DNA of 64,000 nt from Solirubrobacterales bacterium (GTDB taxonomy: Bacteria; Actinomycetota; Thermoleophilia; Solirubrobacterales; 70-9), in NCBI GenBank assembly GCA_016712175.1, contig JADJRQ010000001.1, forward strand, positions 992,001-1,056,000. The letters are read 5' to 3'. Both the position numbers and the translations under genes were made by a program. The notes under the pieces are model-generated. The model was not told the origin of the DNA and made no database searches. It worked only from the letters and a program-made list of their open reading frames with translations. This document shows, piece by piece, positions 16,323-27,739 of this stretch; the stretch's first letter is position 1, and every line of letters starts with the position of its first letter.

Positions 16323-17921
16323 TCAGCCGGTCGGTTTGGCCGGCGGGGTCACGTCGATCTGGCAGGATACGCCGGAGCAGTCGGCCAGCCTGGATTCCAC
16401 CTGTCTGGCCCATCCGGCCACGGATGAGTACTCCGGCAGCCCGACCAGGTTGCGGAGTTCTCCGTGGTCGCGGGATACGTCGTACAGCTCCTCGTCGCCG
16501 TAGGCGTATTTCACGTACTTCCACGGCCCCGCGACGAAGCCGGTGTAGTTGAGGACGACCGCCTGGTTCGGAGCGAGACGGCCGCCACCATTGAGGAACT
16601 GTTCCGGCTCGTCAGGGCCGCGCCCGTTGAAGCCTTCGAGCAGGACCGGTACGTCCGAGGTTGATTTCGGGTTCCGCAGGTTGCGCAGCATCGACCGGCC
16701 GTCCCGGGGGACGGCTCCGGGGCTGCCGCTCATCCTGAGCACGGTTGAAGCAATGCTCAGGTTCGACCCGAGCGCCTTGCTCTTTCGCCCCTTGGGAATC
16801 CGTGGTCCGCGGACGAGAAAAGGTTGACGGGCGGAGGGTTCCTGGGGCAGGTACTTGCCGTAATTGATCCGGTGCTCGCCGTGGAAGAACCCGTTGTCCG
16901 AGGTGAAGATCACGTAGGTGTTATTGAGGAGCCCCTTTCTCCGCAGGCTCTTGATAACCCGGCCGACACCTTCGTCGACTCCGCGGAGCGCGGCGACTTC
17001 GTTTCCGTAGCGGGTGCGGATTTCGCTCTTCATGGCTGCAGTGAGGGGGGCGTTACGCCGGATGAAGAACGGCGAACTGGCACTGGGCTGGTCGTTCAGG
17101 CGGAAGTTCTGCCGGACCCGGTGGGCCAGGCCTTTCAGACGCGCCGGCACGGCGGGGCCGGCGGGCGGGCGGCCGTCGTCGTGGGGGGCGTTGTAATCGA
17201 GCTGCATGTAGAAAGGCCGGCGGGATCTGGCGTTGGTCGCAACCTCCTTCAATGCGAAGCTCGTGAGGACATCGGTCGAGTACTGGCAGGCGCGGGGCCG
17301 GGTAAAGAAGGCCGGCTTGCAGCGGCGCCGATCACGGTGACGCCAGCTACCGATCGGCATCGTCATCTGGCCGTCGATATTGAAGGACGTGCCGTAGTAA
17401 CCCGCGCCGCCGTCTCGTACCGTTGTTGCCCAGCGTTCCCATCCGGGCGGGACCTCGGTTTCGGGGTCGTTCCCGTAGCCGTTGATGTACTTGCCGAAGT
17501 GGGCGGTGCGATAGCCGTTCCGCCCGAGCCAGACCGGCAGGTTCTCGGTGAAGCTCGATCCGTTCTGCCAGGCGGTATAGCCGAACTCGCCGGCGTTGAT
17601 ACGCATGCCGTGGTTGTGGGTCGCGAGTCCGCTGAGCAAGGACGCCCGGGAAGGTCCGCAGATCGGGTCGCTCGTGTAGTACCGCCTCATCTCGACGCCC
17701 TTGCCACCGATCCGGCTGAGCACGTTGGGCATTGCCGGCACCCAGTGGCCACGCTCTCTGACCTGAGCCCGAAGCTGGGCCTTCGCCATGTCGTCAACCT
17801 GGATCAGGACCACATTCGGCCGGGAAGCAGCAACCGCCCGACCCCCGACCAGCCAGAAGAACGCAACGACAAGGGCAAAGAAAAAGAAGACGAAGCGAAT
17901 ATCTTGGCTCCTAATCTTCAT
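16323..17921 (-). CDS. Secreted/membrane-anchored sulfatase
   Basis: This 532-residue alkaline-phosphatase-superfamily sulfatase has an N-terminal signal or anchor (FVFFFFALVVAFFWLVGG). The metal site begins VVLIQVDDM, and the formylglycine motif is CGPSRASLLSG, the Cys-type CxPSR that needs a formylglycine-generating enzyme for maturation. Further family blocks are HFGKYINGYG and FTSDNGFFHGEHR. The open frame starts upstream at 18029, but the ATG at 17921 gives a proper signal peptide. The substrate is unknown (an extracellular sulfate ester is likely). No carbohydrate utilisation genes are adjacent. Confidence 0.92.
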   Translation of the reverse strand: MKIRSQDIRFVFFFFALVVAFFWLVGGRAVAASRPNVVLIQVDDMAKAQLRAQVRERGHWVPAMPNVLSRIGGKGVEMRRYYTSDPICGPSRASLLSGLATHNHGMRINAGEFGYTAWQNGSSFTENLPVWLGRNGYRTAHFGKYINGYGNDPETEVPPGWERWATTVRDGGAGYYGTSFNIDGQMTMPIGSWRHRDRRRCKPAFFTRPRACQYSTDVLTSFALKEVATNARSRRPFYMQLDYNAPHDDGRPPAGPAVPARLKGLAHRVRQNFRLNDQPSASSPFFIRRNAPLTAAMKSEIRTRYGNEVAALRGVDEGVGRVIKSLRRKGLLNNTYVIFTSDNGFFHGEHRINYGKYLPQEPSARQPFLVRGPRIPKGRKSKALGSNLSIASTVLRMSGSPGAVPRDGRSMLRNLRNPKSTSDVPVLLEGFNGRGPDEPEQFLNGGGRLAPNQAVVLNYTGFVAGPWKYVKYAYGDEELYDVSRDHGELRNLVGLPEYSSVAGWARQVESRLADCSGVSCQIDVTPPAKPTG

Positions 17922-18082
17922 AGGTTGCTGTTTGAAGCAAGAGTGCTTCTCCGGGGCCTCCAGGGCGCGGCTGACAAGGAGTAAAGGTCGGGAATGTCCG
18001 CGATCGTACCCACGTACTTGAGCTGACATTCCCGGCCGTCGACGCAGTCAGGCGTGGTCTGGTGGCTCCGGAGGAGTACTCA

Positions 18083-19774
18083 CTAGAGCCCGAAGCCGGC
18101 GTGTATGTGATTCCGGTGGTCGGCCAAAGCGAAGGCGGGGCCTCCGGGACCGTCGAGGTCCCAGCCGTAGATCAGCTCGGTCGGCCTGACACCGTCCGGC
18201 AGTGAGGCGAGGAAAAGCCCGACTTCGGTGCAGGGACTGTCGGCCGACTGGTCGGTGCAGGGGACGCCGTTGACCGACGCGATGTCGAAGGCCCGACCGC
18301 CCGCGTGGTTAGAGATGTTGCCGCTGGCGGTCATCAGGCTGTGGTCGGACTTGAGTGCCGAGACCGCGATCGTGTACTTCTGGGTCAGCATGGCCAGCAG
18401 GTTGATCACCCGGGAATCGATCTGGCCGGAGGCGATGTCGTTCTGCGCGGCGGGGTTCAGGATCGTCAGGTTGTCCCAGTTGATGTTGGTCGCGTTCGTG
18501 GTCGGCGCCGGGAACTGGATGTTCCAGGTGGTCTTCACCGTGTCGCACTCGCCGGCGATCTGCGCGGCTTCCCGCATGGCAGCTTCGACGTACCAGGAAG
18601 CATGGTTGTGCTCGAACAGTCCTTCTTCGATGCTGGGCTTGGACCAGAGCATCCGGGCGAAAGTGGATACGGCATCCCAGGGCTCGTCTCGCTGGACGTA
18701 ACCGTCGTCGTTGCCGTCGACGCCGAACTTCTGCCATTCCGCACGGCTGAGTCCCATGGCGCCGGTATCGCGCATTTGCCTCCGGGTCATGCCGCGGCCG
18801 TAGTCGGATTCGAGACGGGCGACGGCCGCGAGGGCCCAGACTCCGCGCTGGCCGAGTTCGTAGCGGGAAGATGCGGCTTCGAAGGCGCGCATGTAATAGC
18901 TGGGCACCTCGAGCGTCCGGGCAATGTCGGGCTTGCAGACGAAGACCTTGAGGTTGTCATCGACTTCCACGGTGTCGACCAGGTCGCCGTAACAGGCGGC
19001 CTTGTCGAGGACGTCCCGGACGTACCAGTCGGCGTGGTTGTAAGCCCAGACCGCGTCGTACCAGTCGTTCGGGGCGCCGGCCGCGGCCAGGTATCGGGCA
19101 GCCGAGGTGATCGCGTCCTTGGGGTCGTAGGGATCAGCCTTGCCGTCGCCGTTTCCGTCGGTGCCGTAGGTGTCCCAGGTGGCCGGCATGAACTGCATCC
19201 AGCCCTGGGCCCCCGCGTAGGAAGTCACCTTGTTCAGGCGGCCAAAGTCGGTCTCGACCTTGTTGATCGCGGCCAGGATCTGCGGGCCCCGCTCACCGAG
19301 GTTGTACTTGCCGGCGGCCTTGATGTAAATCGGGATCAGGTTCTTGGGGGGACCGGTGCTGCCGTCGCAGGCGGCGACCGGTGTTGCGTCACCGGAAAGT
19401 CCGGAGCCGGGTTTCATCGTGATTGTCGGCGAGCTGTTCGGAGCGAGCTCGTCAGCCGACTGCGGCCGGTCCCTTCCCGGGTTGATCTCTTCGACCTTGG
19501 GATCGGCGGTCTGCGGCTTCTTTACTTTCTTTCCGCCACCGCTCGATTTCTTGGACTTGTCCGGCTTGTTGGGCTTCTTCGACTTGTCCGGCTTGTTGGT
19601 GGCTCCCGGCTTCAAAGGAGTGAGTGGCGTCGTCGAACCGCCGGTGTTCGGCTGCGGGGCGGTGGTGTTCGGCTCGTCCGTTATCGGTTGCGCACCGTCT
19701 GCGGTAGCCGCCTGTCCTGTTGCCAGGAGGGCGCCCACCGAAATCGTCGCCAAAGCTGTTCTGAATCTCCCCAT
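18083..19774 (-). CDS. Secreted lytic transglycosylase with two SLT-like domains, EF-hand-like loops and an M15-like C-terminal domain
   Basis: The 563-residue protein opens with a signal peptide and a Pro/Lys/Thr-rich linker (residues ~30-110). The first SLT domain has the catalytic-type Glu in NKVETDFGR and the GAQGWMQFMPATWDTYG motif, followed by a DGNGDGKAD calcium-binding-like loop. A second SLT-like domain repeats the pattern (RLESDYGR, TGAMGLSRAEWQKFG, DGNDDG). The C-terminal 150 residues contain SNHAGGRAFDIASV and DHRNHIHAGF, matching M15/D-Ala-D-Ala peptidase-like metal motifs. It probably remodels peptidoglycan in the envelope. The terminal gene of a pair, it follows the membrane protein at 19784. 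Confidence 0.85.
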   Translation of the reverse strand: MGRFRTALATISVGALLATGQAATADGAQPITDEPNTTAPQPNTGGSTTPLTPLKPGATNKPDKSKKPNKPDKSKKSSGGGKKVKKPQTADPKVEEINPGRDRPQSADELAPNSSPTITMKPGSGLSGDATPVAACDGSTGPPKNLIPIYIKAAGKYNLGERGPQILAAINKVETDFGRLNKVTSYAGAQGWMQFMPATWDTYGTDGNGDGKADPYDPKDAITSAARYLAAAGAPNDWYDAVWAYNHADWYVRDVLDKAACYGDLVDTVEVDDNLKVFVCKPDIARTLEVPSYYMRAFEAASSRYELGQRGVWALAAVARLESDYGRGMTRRQMRDTGAMGLSRAEWQKFGVDGNDDGYVQRDEPWDAVSTFARMLWSKPSIEEGLFEHNHASWYVEAAMREAAQIAGECDTVKTTWNIQFPAPTTNATNINWDNLTILNPAAQNDIASGQIDSRVINLLAMLTQKYTIAVSALKSDHSLMTASGNISNHAGGRAFDIASVNGVPCTDQSADSPCTEVGLFLASLPDGVRPTELIYGWDLDGPGGPAFALADHRNHIHAGFGL

Positions 19775-19783
19775 GGCCTCCGT

Positions 19784-20638
19784 TTACCCCCGGACCTCTG
19801 AGACGAGCCACTTCTTGCTCTTCTGCTGCTCGAGCGCGAGCCGCAGTTCGCTGGCCGCCCCCGAGCGCATCAGCGAGACGCTGACCTCGAGGGTCTCGCC
19901 GCTCTTGTCGCCTTTGACGACATTCATCACGGCGGCCTTTGGAATGTCGCCGTTGGACGGCTGGCGCGGCGGGTCCTTCTTCAGTTCCTTCGAAAGCTTG
20001 GGCGTTGCAGTCTTGGCGAAGTCGCGGGCGGCGCCTTTCTTGCCGACTTCATAGTCGACGAAATTCAGCGCGAACTTGTGAGCGACCTTGAGCGGCGGTG
20101 AATCCGGCGCCTTGGAAGGCTTGACCACGGTCGCGTACGGATCTTTGGCGGATTTACCGGCAACCCCACCTTTGGACTTGGCGGCCGAACCCTTGGACTT
20201 GGAAGAGGTCTTGTTGAAATCCGGAACGACGCCCTTGAGGGTGTCCTCCGGTTTGGCCTTGGAGGAGGGGGTGACCGGGGTGACCGGGGCCGGGGTGGTC
20301 GGCGCGACGATGGTGTCGGCCGGTGTCTGGGCGACGATCGGCGAAGTCTCACCGTTCTTGGCCTCGTTGTGGAAGTAAACGGCGGCACCAACGGCGGCGG
20401 CAGTCAGAGTCAGCAACATCGTCGCCCCGATGTACGCAAACGGGCTGCGATACCGGAAGGATCCTGTGAACCGCTTGAAGGAATCGCTGATCGGCCAGAG
20501 AATCCGTTTCTCGATAGCCCAGAAAAAGCGGCGAATCGGCCAGGTCAGGCCACCCGGTGTCCGACCCTTCGAATCAGGGTAATCTGGCTCTTCGAGCCGT
20601 TCTTCCGCCTGCCAGAGGCGTTCTGGATCCTCGTTCAT
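19784..20638 (-). CDS. Single-pass membrane protein with periplasmic Pro/Lys-rich linker
   Basis: This 284-residue protein is of unknown function. Residues 1-75 are charged and cytoplasmic, followed by one transmembrane segment (FAYIGATMLLTLTAAAVGAAVYF). The outside part has a low-complexity linker rich in Pro, Thr, Ser and Lys and a C-terminal folded region of about 110 residues (VAHKFALNFVDYEVG...LRLALEQQKSKKWLVSEVRG), reminiscent of the small NTF2-like accessory domains of cell-wall proteins. The ATG at 20638 is preferred over a start nine codons upstream. It precedes the lytic transglycosylase by nine bases, so a joint envelope role is likely. Confidence 0.75.
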   Translation of the reverse strand: MNEDPERLWQAEERLEEPDYPDSKGRTPGGLTWPIRRFFWAIEKRILWPISDSFKRFTGSFRYRSPFAYIGATMLLTLTAAAVGAAVYFHNEAKNGETSPIVAQTPADTIVAPTTPAPVTPVTPSSKAKPEDTLKGVVPDFNKTSSKSKGSAAKSKGGVAGKSAKDPYATVVKPSKAPDSPPLKVAHKFALNFVDYEVGKKGAARDFAKTATPKLSKELKKDPPRQPSNGDIPKAAVMNVVKGDKSGETLEVSVSLMRSGAASELRLALEQQKSKKWLVSEVRG

Positions 20639-20691
20639 TTGATCTTTTTGCTCTCCCAGCCGCACTGCGCGGGTCTTGAAGGGTAGTACGG

Positions 20692-20728
20692 AAACCCGTA
20701 AGACGTCCTAAAGAGGCGGTCTTACGGG
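20692..20728 (-). terminator. Rho-independent terminator of the heat-shock operon
   Basis: A perfect 10-bp stem CCCGTAAGAC (20695-20704 on the plus strand) pairs with GTCTTACGGG (20719-20728), with a 14-base loop. On the minus strand it is followed by TTTCCG, a short U tract. It lies 19 bases beyond the clpB stop, at the end of dnaK-grpE-dnaJ-hspR-clpB. Confidence 0.8.
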
Positions 20729-20746
20729 CGAGAATCTGCAACCTTT

Positions 20747-23317
<2,571 letters not shown>

Positions 23318-23349
23318 CTTGTTCTCCTGAAAATTCTGTTTGGTAGCCC

Positions 23350-23817
23350 CTACCGGGGCCGGTTCACCTGGATCCGGACCGGCCCGTCGGGGGCGGGGGG
23401 AACCGGAGCGTCGTAGGCGCCGTAAGGGACGATCTCGGTGTTCAGCTTGTCGCGGACCCTTTCGACCTCTTCGTCGAGCTTCTGTTCGAGCTCGGTGGTG
23501 CGGGCGCGCATCGCTTCGAGTTCGGCCCGCATCGCGGAAACTTTCTGCTCCATCTCCAGGACGGTCTCGACCCCGGCCAGGTTGAGTCCTTCTTCGTTCG
23601 TCATCTGGGGGATGCGGCGGAGGCGTTCGACGTCCGCCTGCGAGTAGAGGCGGGTGTTCTTGGGCGACCGCTTCGGGTTGATCAGACCCTTCGATTCGTA
23701 AATGCGGAGGGTCTGGGGGTGCATCTCGGCCAGCTCGGCGGCGACCGAGATCATGAAGACTCCGCGTTCTTCGTCGACCGTGACTTCAACCCGCGTGACC
23801 CGCCGTTCCTCAGTCAT
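23350..23817 (-). CDS. hspR: MerR-family heat-shock repressor HspR
   Basis: The 155-residue protein has a MerR-type winged helix: FMISVAAELAEMHPQTLRIYESKGLI, then RLYSQADVERLRRIPQMTNEEGLNLAGV, which is the HspR pattern, and a C-terminal coiled coil (~85-135). In actinobacteria HspR represses the dnaK operon together with DnaK as co-repressor, by binding HAIR inverted repeats. The ATG at 23817 overlaps the dnaJ stop by eight bases. It lies between dnaJ and clpB, so the operon carries its own regulator. No HAIR consensus is visible at the dnaK promoter. Confidence 0.93.
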   Translation of the reverse strand: MTEERRVTRVEVTVDEERGVFMISVAAELAEMHPQTLRIYESKGLINPKRSPKNTRLYSQADVERLRRIPQMTNEEGLNLAGVETVLEMEQKVSAMRAELEAMRARTTELEQKLDEEVERVRDKLNTEIVPYGAYDAPVPPAPDGPVRIQVNRPR

Positions 23818-24928
23818 CGCTGCCCTTCGGTGATCGGGCACGGGCGCTTCTCAGCAACTCGGCCCTGGGATCGTCTCCGTTCGTCGCTTCGGCCAATGCG
23901 TCGACCGCGCGGCGCTGCTCGTCATTCAGTTCCTTCGGGATGACCACGCTGAGGCGGTAGCGGATGTCTCCGCGCTTCTTGGTGCCGGCTCGCGGCGGAC
24001 CCTCGCCGCGCAGGCGCTGGATCGCGCCGTGCTGGGTGCCGGCCCCGACGCGGATGCGCTTGGTCCCGGAGAGGGTCGGGACTTCAACCGTACCGCCGCG
24101 CAGGGCTTCGGTGATCGTGATCGGCACATCGACCTCGAGGTTGCCGTCGTCGAGCCGTTTGAAGATCGGTGAAGGCGCGACCTGGATCGTCACGAAAAGG
24201 TCGCCCGCCGGCGCACCGCGCATACCGGCCTCGCCTTTGCCAGCAACCCGGATCCGTGTGCCGTCCTTGACGCCTGCCGGGATGTTGACCTTGTAACGCT
24301 TGGTCTGGTGGGTCACGCCGGAACCGCCACAGGTGTGGCAGGGGCTGGGGATGATCTGGCCGGAACCGCCGCACTGCGGGCAGGGCTGGCTGATCGAGAA
24401 GAACCCCTGGCCCTGGGCCTCCACTCCTGAGCCGCTGCAGCGCGGGCAGGTCTGTGGGCTGGTGCCCGGCTCGGCGCCGCTGCCGGAACAGGTCGGGCAG
24501 CGTTCGTCCTTCGGGATGGTGACAGTCAGCTGGCTGCCGGCCATCGCGTCGTCGAACGAGATCCGGGCGTCGGTCTCGAGGTCGCGGCCGCGCATCGGCT
24601 CGGGTCCGCCACCGCCGCTGCGGTTGAAGATCGTCGAGAAGATGTCGCCGAAACCCTGCGGGGCTCCCTGGCCGCCGAACGGATTGCCGCCGGGTGCGCC
24701 GCCTCCGCCACCGAACAGGCCGCCACCACTGTCGTAGGTCTTCCGCTTTTCGGGATCGGACAGGGTGTCGTACGCCGCCTGGACCTCTTTGAACTTCTCT
24801 TCGGCGTTCTTGTCGTCGGGATTGCGGTCGGGGTGGTACTTCCCGACCAGCTTGCGGTGGGCTTTCTTGATCTCGTCCTGGGAGGCCTTCTTCGAGACTC
24901 CGAGGGTTTCGTAAAAGTCTTTTGCCAT
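23810..24928 (-). CDS. dnaJ: Chaperone DnaJ
   Basis: This 372-residue Hsp40 has a J domain (residues 5-70, with the HPD motif in KYHPDRNPDDKNAE), a Gly-rich linker (GGGLFGGGGGAPGG), four CxxCxGxG zinc repeats (CPTCSGSG, CPRCSGSG, CPQCGGSG, CHTCGGSG) and the C-terminal beta domains. It stimulates DnaK's ATPase and hands over substrates. It lies 18 bases after grpE. Confidence 0.98.
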   Translation of the reverse strand: MAKDFYETLGVSKKASQDEIKKAHRKLVGKYHPDRNPDDKNAEEKFKEVQAAYDTLSDPEKRKTYDSGGGLFGGGGGAPGGNPFGGQGAPQGFGDIFSTIFNRSGGGGPEPMRGRDLETDARISFDDAMAGSQLTVTIPKDERCPTCSGSGAEPGTSPQTCPRCSGSGVEAQGQGFFSISQPCPQCGGSGQIIPSPCHTCGGSGVTHQTKRYKVNIPAGVKDGTRIRVAGKGEAGMRGAPAGDLFVTIQVAPSPIFKRLDDGNLEVDVPITITEALRGGTVEVPTLSGTKRIRVGAGTQHGAIQRLRGEGPPRAGTKKRGDIRYRLSVVIPKELNDEQRRAVDALAEATNGDDPRAELLRSARARSPKGSDD

Positions 24929-24946
24929 GTCTGATCCGACTTTCGG

Positions 24947-25591
24947 TTACTGGCTGACGACCACTCGCGCCGGGCGAATTACTGCGTCGCCGGAGCGGTA
25001 ACCGCGCTGCATCATTTCGAGCACGATGCCCGGTTCGACGCCTTCGGCCGGCACGGCCTGGAGTGCCTCGTGGAAGGTCGGGTCGAAGGCTTCGCCGGAG
25101 GGGTCGAATCCCTCGACTCCGGCCTTCCTCAGGGTGTTGTTCAGGTCGCGGTAGACCACGATGATGCCCTGGAGGCTGACCGGCGCGTCGGCCGGGAGCG
25201 ATCCCGCATTGGCGGTCTCCAGGTCAATTTCTTCTGCCGCGAGCACTCGTTCGAGGTTGTCGACGGTCTCGATCAGGCCGGCCGCGACATCGAGCTTTCC
25301 TTTGCCGCGAGCGGCCGTCGTCTCGGCGGCCATGCGCTTGCGGTAGTTGTCGAAGTCGGCCTTGGTCCGCTGGGCCAGGTCGAGGTACTCGTCACGTTCG
25401 TTGCGGGCCTGCTCGACCAGCGAGTTCAGGTCCTGCTCGACGCTGGCTTCGGCGGCTTCGCCTTCATCGACGACCTCCGCATCGACCACCGGCTCGTCGG
25501 AGACAGCATCAACCCCCGGCGCCGGTTCGGCGCCGGGGGTGTTGGCCACGAGGAACTCCTCGTCAATCTGTTCGTCGTGGTCGTGGCTCAC
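24947..25591 (-). CDS. grpE: Nucleotide exchange factor GrpE
   Basis: The 214-residue protein has an acidic N-terminal tail (~55 residues), a long coiled coil (LNSLVEQARNERDEYLDLAQ, TKADFDNYRKRM) and the C-terminal beta domain ending with EGVEPGIVLEMMQRGY and the VIRPARVVVS signature. It promotes ADP release from DnaK. The GTG start overlaps the dnaK stop by four bases (GTGA). Confidence 0.97.
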   Translation of the reverse strand: MSHDHDEQIDEEFLVANTPGAEPAPGVDAVSDEPVVDAEVVDEGEAAEASVEQDLNSLVEQARNERDEYLDLAQRTKADFDNYRKRMAAETTAARGKGKLDVAAGLIETVDNLERVLAAEEIDLETANAGSLPADAPVSLQGIIVVYRDLNNTLRKAGVEGFDPSGEAFDPTFHEALQAVPAEGVEPGIVLEMMQRGYRSGDAVIRPARVVVSQ

Positions 25592-27489
25592 TTGTTCTCG
25601 TCCTCGTCAACCACCTCGGCGTCGATCACTTCCTCTTCTTCAGATGAAGCGTCGCCGCCTTCGCCTTCGGCACCGGCCGCGGCCTGTTCCGCCTGGGCGG
25701 CTTCGTACATCTGCTCGGACACCTTGTGGAAGGCGGTCTGGAGGGTTTCCGTCTTTGCCTTGATCTCCTCGGCGTTTTCGGACTCGAGCGAATCACGCAC
25801 GTCCTTGACTGCGGCTTCGATCTCGGTCTTGCTCGCCTCGTCGACCTTGTCGCCCAGGTCAGTCAGCTGCTTCTCCGACTGGTAGGCGGCGTTCTCGGCG
25901 ATGTTCCGGGCCTCGGCCAGGTCACGCTGCTTGCGGTCGTCGTCGGCGTGCGACTCGGCGTCCGAGACCATGTTCTGGATCTCTTCGTCGGACAGGCCCG
26001 AACCGGACTTGATCTCGATCTTCTGTTCCTTGCCGGTGCCGAGGTCCTTGGCGCCGACCGAGAGGATGCCGTTCGCGTCGATGTCGAAAGTGACTTCGAT
26101 CTGGGGCATGCCTCGGGGGGCCGGCGGGATGCCGGTCAGCTGGAACTTGCCGAGACTCTTGTTGTAGTTGGCCATCTCGCGCTCGCCCTGGAGGACGTGG
26201 ATCTCGACCGAGGGCTGGTTGTCCTCGGCGGTCGAGAACGTTTCCGACTTCTTCGAAGGAATCGTCGTGTTGCGCTCGATGAGCTTGGTCATGACGCCGC
26301 CCTTGGTCTCGATGCCGAGGGTCAGCGGCGTGACGTCGAGCAGCAGGACGTCCTTGACGTCGCCGCTGAGGACGCCGGCCTGGACTGCGGCGCCGATCGC
26401 CACGGCCTCATCCGGATTGACGCCCTGGTGGGGCTCCTTGCCGGTGAGCTCGGTGACCTTCTCGCGGACGGCGGGCATACGGGTCATGCCACCGACCAGG
26501 ACGACGTGGTCAACCGTGGCGTCGCCGGCGTCAGCCAGAGCCTGCTTGACCGGCTTGACGACACGGTCGAGCAGGTCGCCGGTCAGTTCCGCCAGCTTCG
26601 AACGGGTCAGCTTGACGTCGAGGTGCTTCGGCTGGCCTTCGACCGCGGTGATGAACGGGATGTTGATCTGCGTCTCCTGGGCGGAGGACAGTTCGATCTT
26701 GGCCTTTTCGGCCTGTTCGTAGAGGCGCTGCAGCGAGTTCTTGTCAGCGGCCAGGTCGACTCCCTGGTCCTTCTTGAACTCGGCGACCAGCCAGTCGACG
26801 ATCGCCTTGTCGAAGTTGTCGCCGCCGAGGTGGTTGTCACCCGCGGTCGACTTGACCTCGAAGGTGCCGTCTTCGATCTCGAGCACGGAGACGTCGAAAG
26901 TGCCGCCGCCGAGGTCGAATACGAGGATGGTCTGTTCCTTGGTGTCTTTGTCGAGTCCGTACGCGAGAGCTGCCGCGGTCGGCTCGTTGATGATGCGCTT
27001 GACGTCGAGTCCGGCGATCTTGCCGGCGTCCTTGGTCGCCTGGCGCTGGTCGTCGTTGAAGTACGCCGGGACCGTGATCACGGCCGAGTCGACGGTTTCA
27101 CCGAGCTTCGATTCTGCGTCGGACTTCAGCTTCTGGAGGATCATGGCGCTGATCTCGGGCGGCGAGTACTGCTTGTCGCGCGCGTCGACACGGACGTCAC
27201 CGTTGGGGCCGGATTCGACCTTGTACGGGATCATCGTCTCCTCTTCTTTGACTTCGGCCTCTTTGCGGCCCATGAAGCGCTTGATCGAGAAGATCGTGTT
27301 TTCGGGGTTCATCACGGCCTGGCGCTTGGCCACCGTGCCGACAAGACGTTCGTCCTTGTCGTTGAACGCGACGACGGACGGCGTGGTGCGACCGCCTTCC
27401 GAGTTTTCGAGAACCGTCGGTTCTCCACCTTCGAGAACGGCCACACAAGAGTTGGTCGTACCGAGGTCAATTCCAATTGTTTTACCCAT
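25588..27489 (-). CDS. dnaK: Chaperone DnaK (Hsp70)
   Basis: The 633-residue Hsp70 carries the N-terminal ATPase (KTIGIDLGTTNSCVAV, VFDLGGGTFDVSVLEIEDG, VLVGGMTRMPAVREKV) and the substrate-binding domain with a helical lid. The tail is acidic (EEEEVIDAEVVDEDENK) and resembles the EEVD-like ends of bacterial DnaK. An AGGAG ribosome-binding site precedes the ATG. It is the first gene of the five-gene heat-shock operon, and its promoter lies at 27537-27565. Confidence 0.99.
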   Translation of the reverse strand: MGKTIGIDLGTTNSCVAVLEGGEPTVLENSEGGRTTPSVVAFNDKDERLVGTVAKRQAVMNPENTIFSIKRFMGRKEAEVKEEETMIPYKVESGPNGDVRVDARDKQYSPPEISAMILQKLKSDAESKLGETVDSAVITVPAYFNDDQRQATKDAGKIAGLDVKRIINEPTAAALAYGLDKDTKEQTILVFDLGGGTFDVSVLEIEDGTFEVKSTAGDNHLGGDNFDKAIVDWLVAEFKKDQGVDLAADKNSLQRLYEQAEKAKIELSSAQETQINIPFITAVEGQPKHLDVKLTRSKLAELTGDLLDRVVKPVKQALADAGDATVDHVVLVGGMTRMPAVREKVTELTGKEPHQGVNPDEAVAIGAAVQAGVLSGDVKDVLLLDVTPLTLGIETKGGVMTKLIERNTTIPSKKSETFSTAEDNQPSVEIHVLQGEREMANYNKSLGKFQLTGIPPAPRGMPQIEVTFDIDANGILSVGAKDLGTGKEQKIEIKSGSGLSDEEIQNMVSDAESHADDDRKQRDLAEARNIAENAAYQSEKQLTDLGDKVDEASKTEIEAAVKDVRDSLESENAEEIKAKTETLQTAFHKVSEQMYEAAQAEQAAAGAEGEGGDASSEEEEVIDAEVVDEDENK

Positions 27490-27523
27490 GAAAATTTCTC
27501 CTAGTTAAATGGCAAGTTGGTGA

Positions 27524-27565
27524 AAATCTAAGTCGCAGCATATTAGATTTCATACAAACTGTCAA
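27524..27565 (-). promoter_or_regulatory. dnaK promoter with overlapping inverted-repeat operator
   Basis: Reading the minus strand, TTGACA (plus 27560-27565) and TATGCT (plus 27537-27542) are separated by 17 bases and form a good sigma-70-type promoter about 50 bases before dnaK. A perfect 8-bp inverted repeat, AAATCTAA (27524-27531) and TTAGATTT (27543-27550) with 11 bases between, covers the -10 region and start site. It matches neither CIRCE (TTAGCACTC-N9-GAGTGCTAA) nor HAIR (CTTGAGT-N7-ACTCAAG). It is a candidate repressor site, perhaps for this operon's HspR. Confidence 0.7.
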
Positions 27566-27739
27566 AACAGGTAAAGAGCAGGACTTTTCGTGGGCACCGG
27601 GACCCGGAAAGTGAGCGCTATATGACCGCTTCCCGGTTCTCGGCGCCTCAATCCGCGTCGTCTCCATCCTTCCGAGCTTTAAGCCCTCGGCCCTACCAGG
27701 GTTCCCACAAGTGGTGCACGGTTCCCGGGCGCCGCTTAA

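Noticed and set aside
18305..19801. 498-residue plus-strand frame opposite the lytic transglycosylase
   Set aside because: Shadow of the real gene; no signal peptide or motif, biased composition.
25726..27504. 592-residue plus-strand frame opposite dnaK
   Set aside because: Antisense shadow of dnaK in high-GC DNA with Asp/Val/Leu-biased composition and no family match.
27566..27739. Small RNA or HAIR operator between the dnaK promoter and the cytochrome gene
   Set aside because: No CTTGAGT/ACTCAAG pair, tRNA or stable structured element could be recognised.
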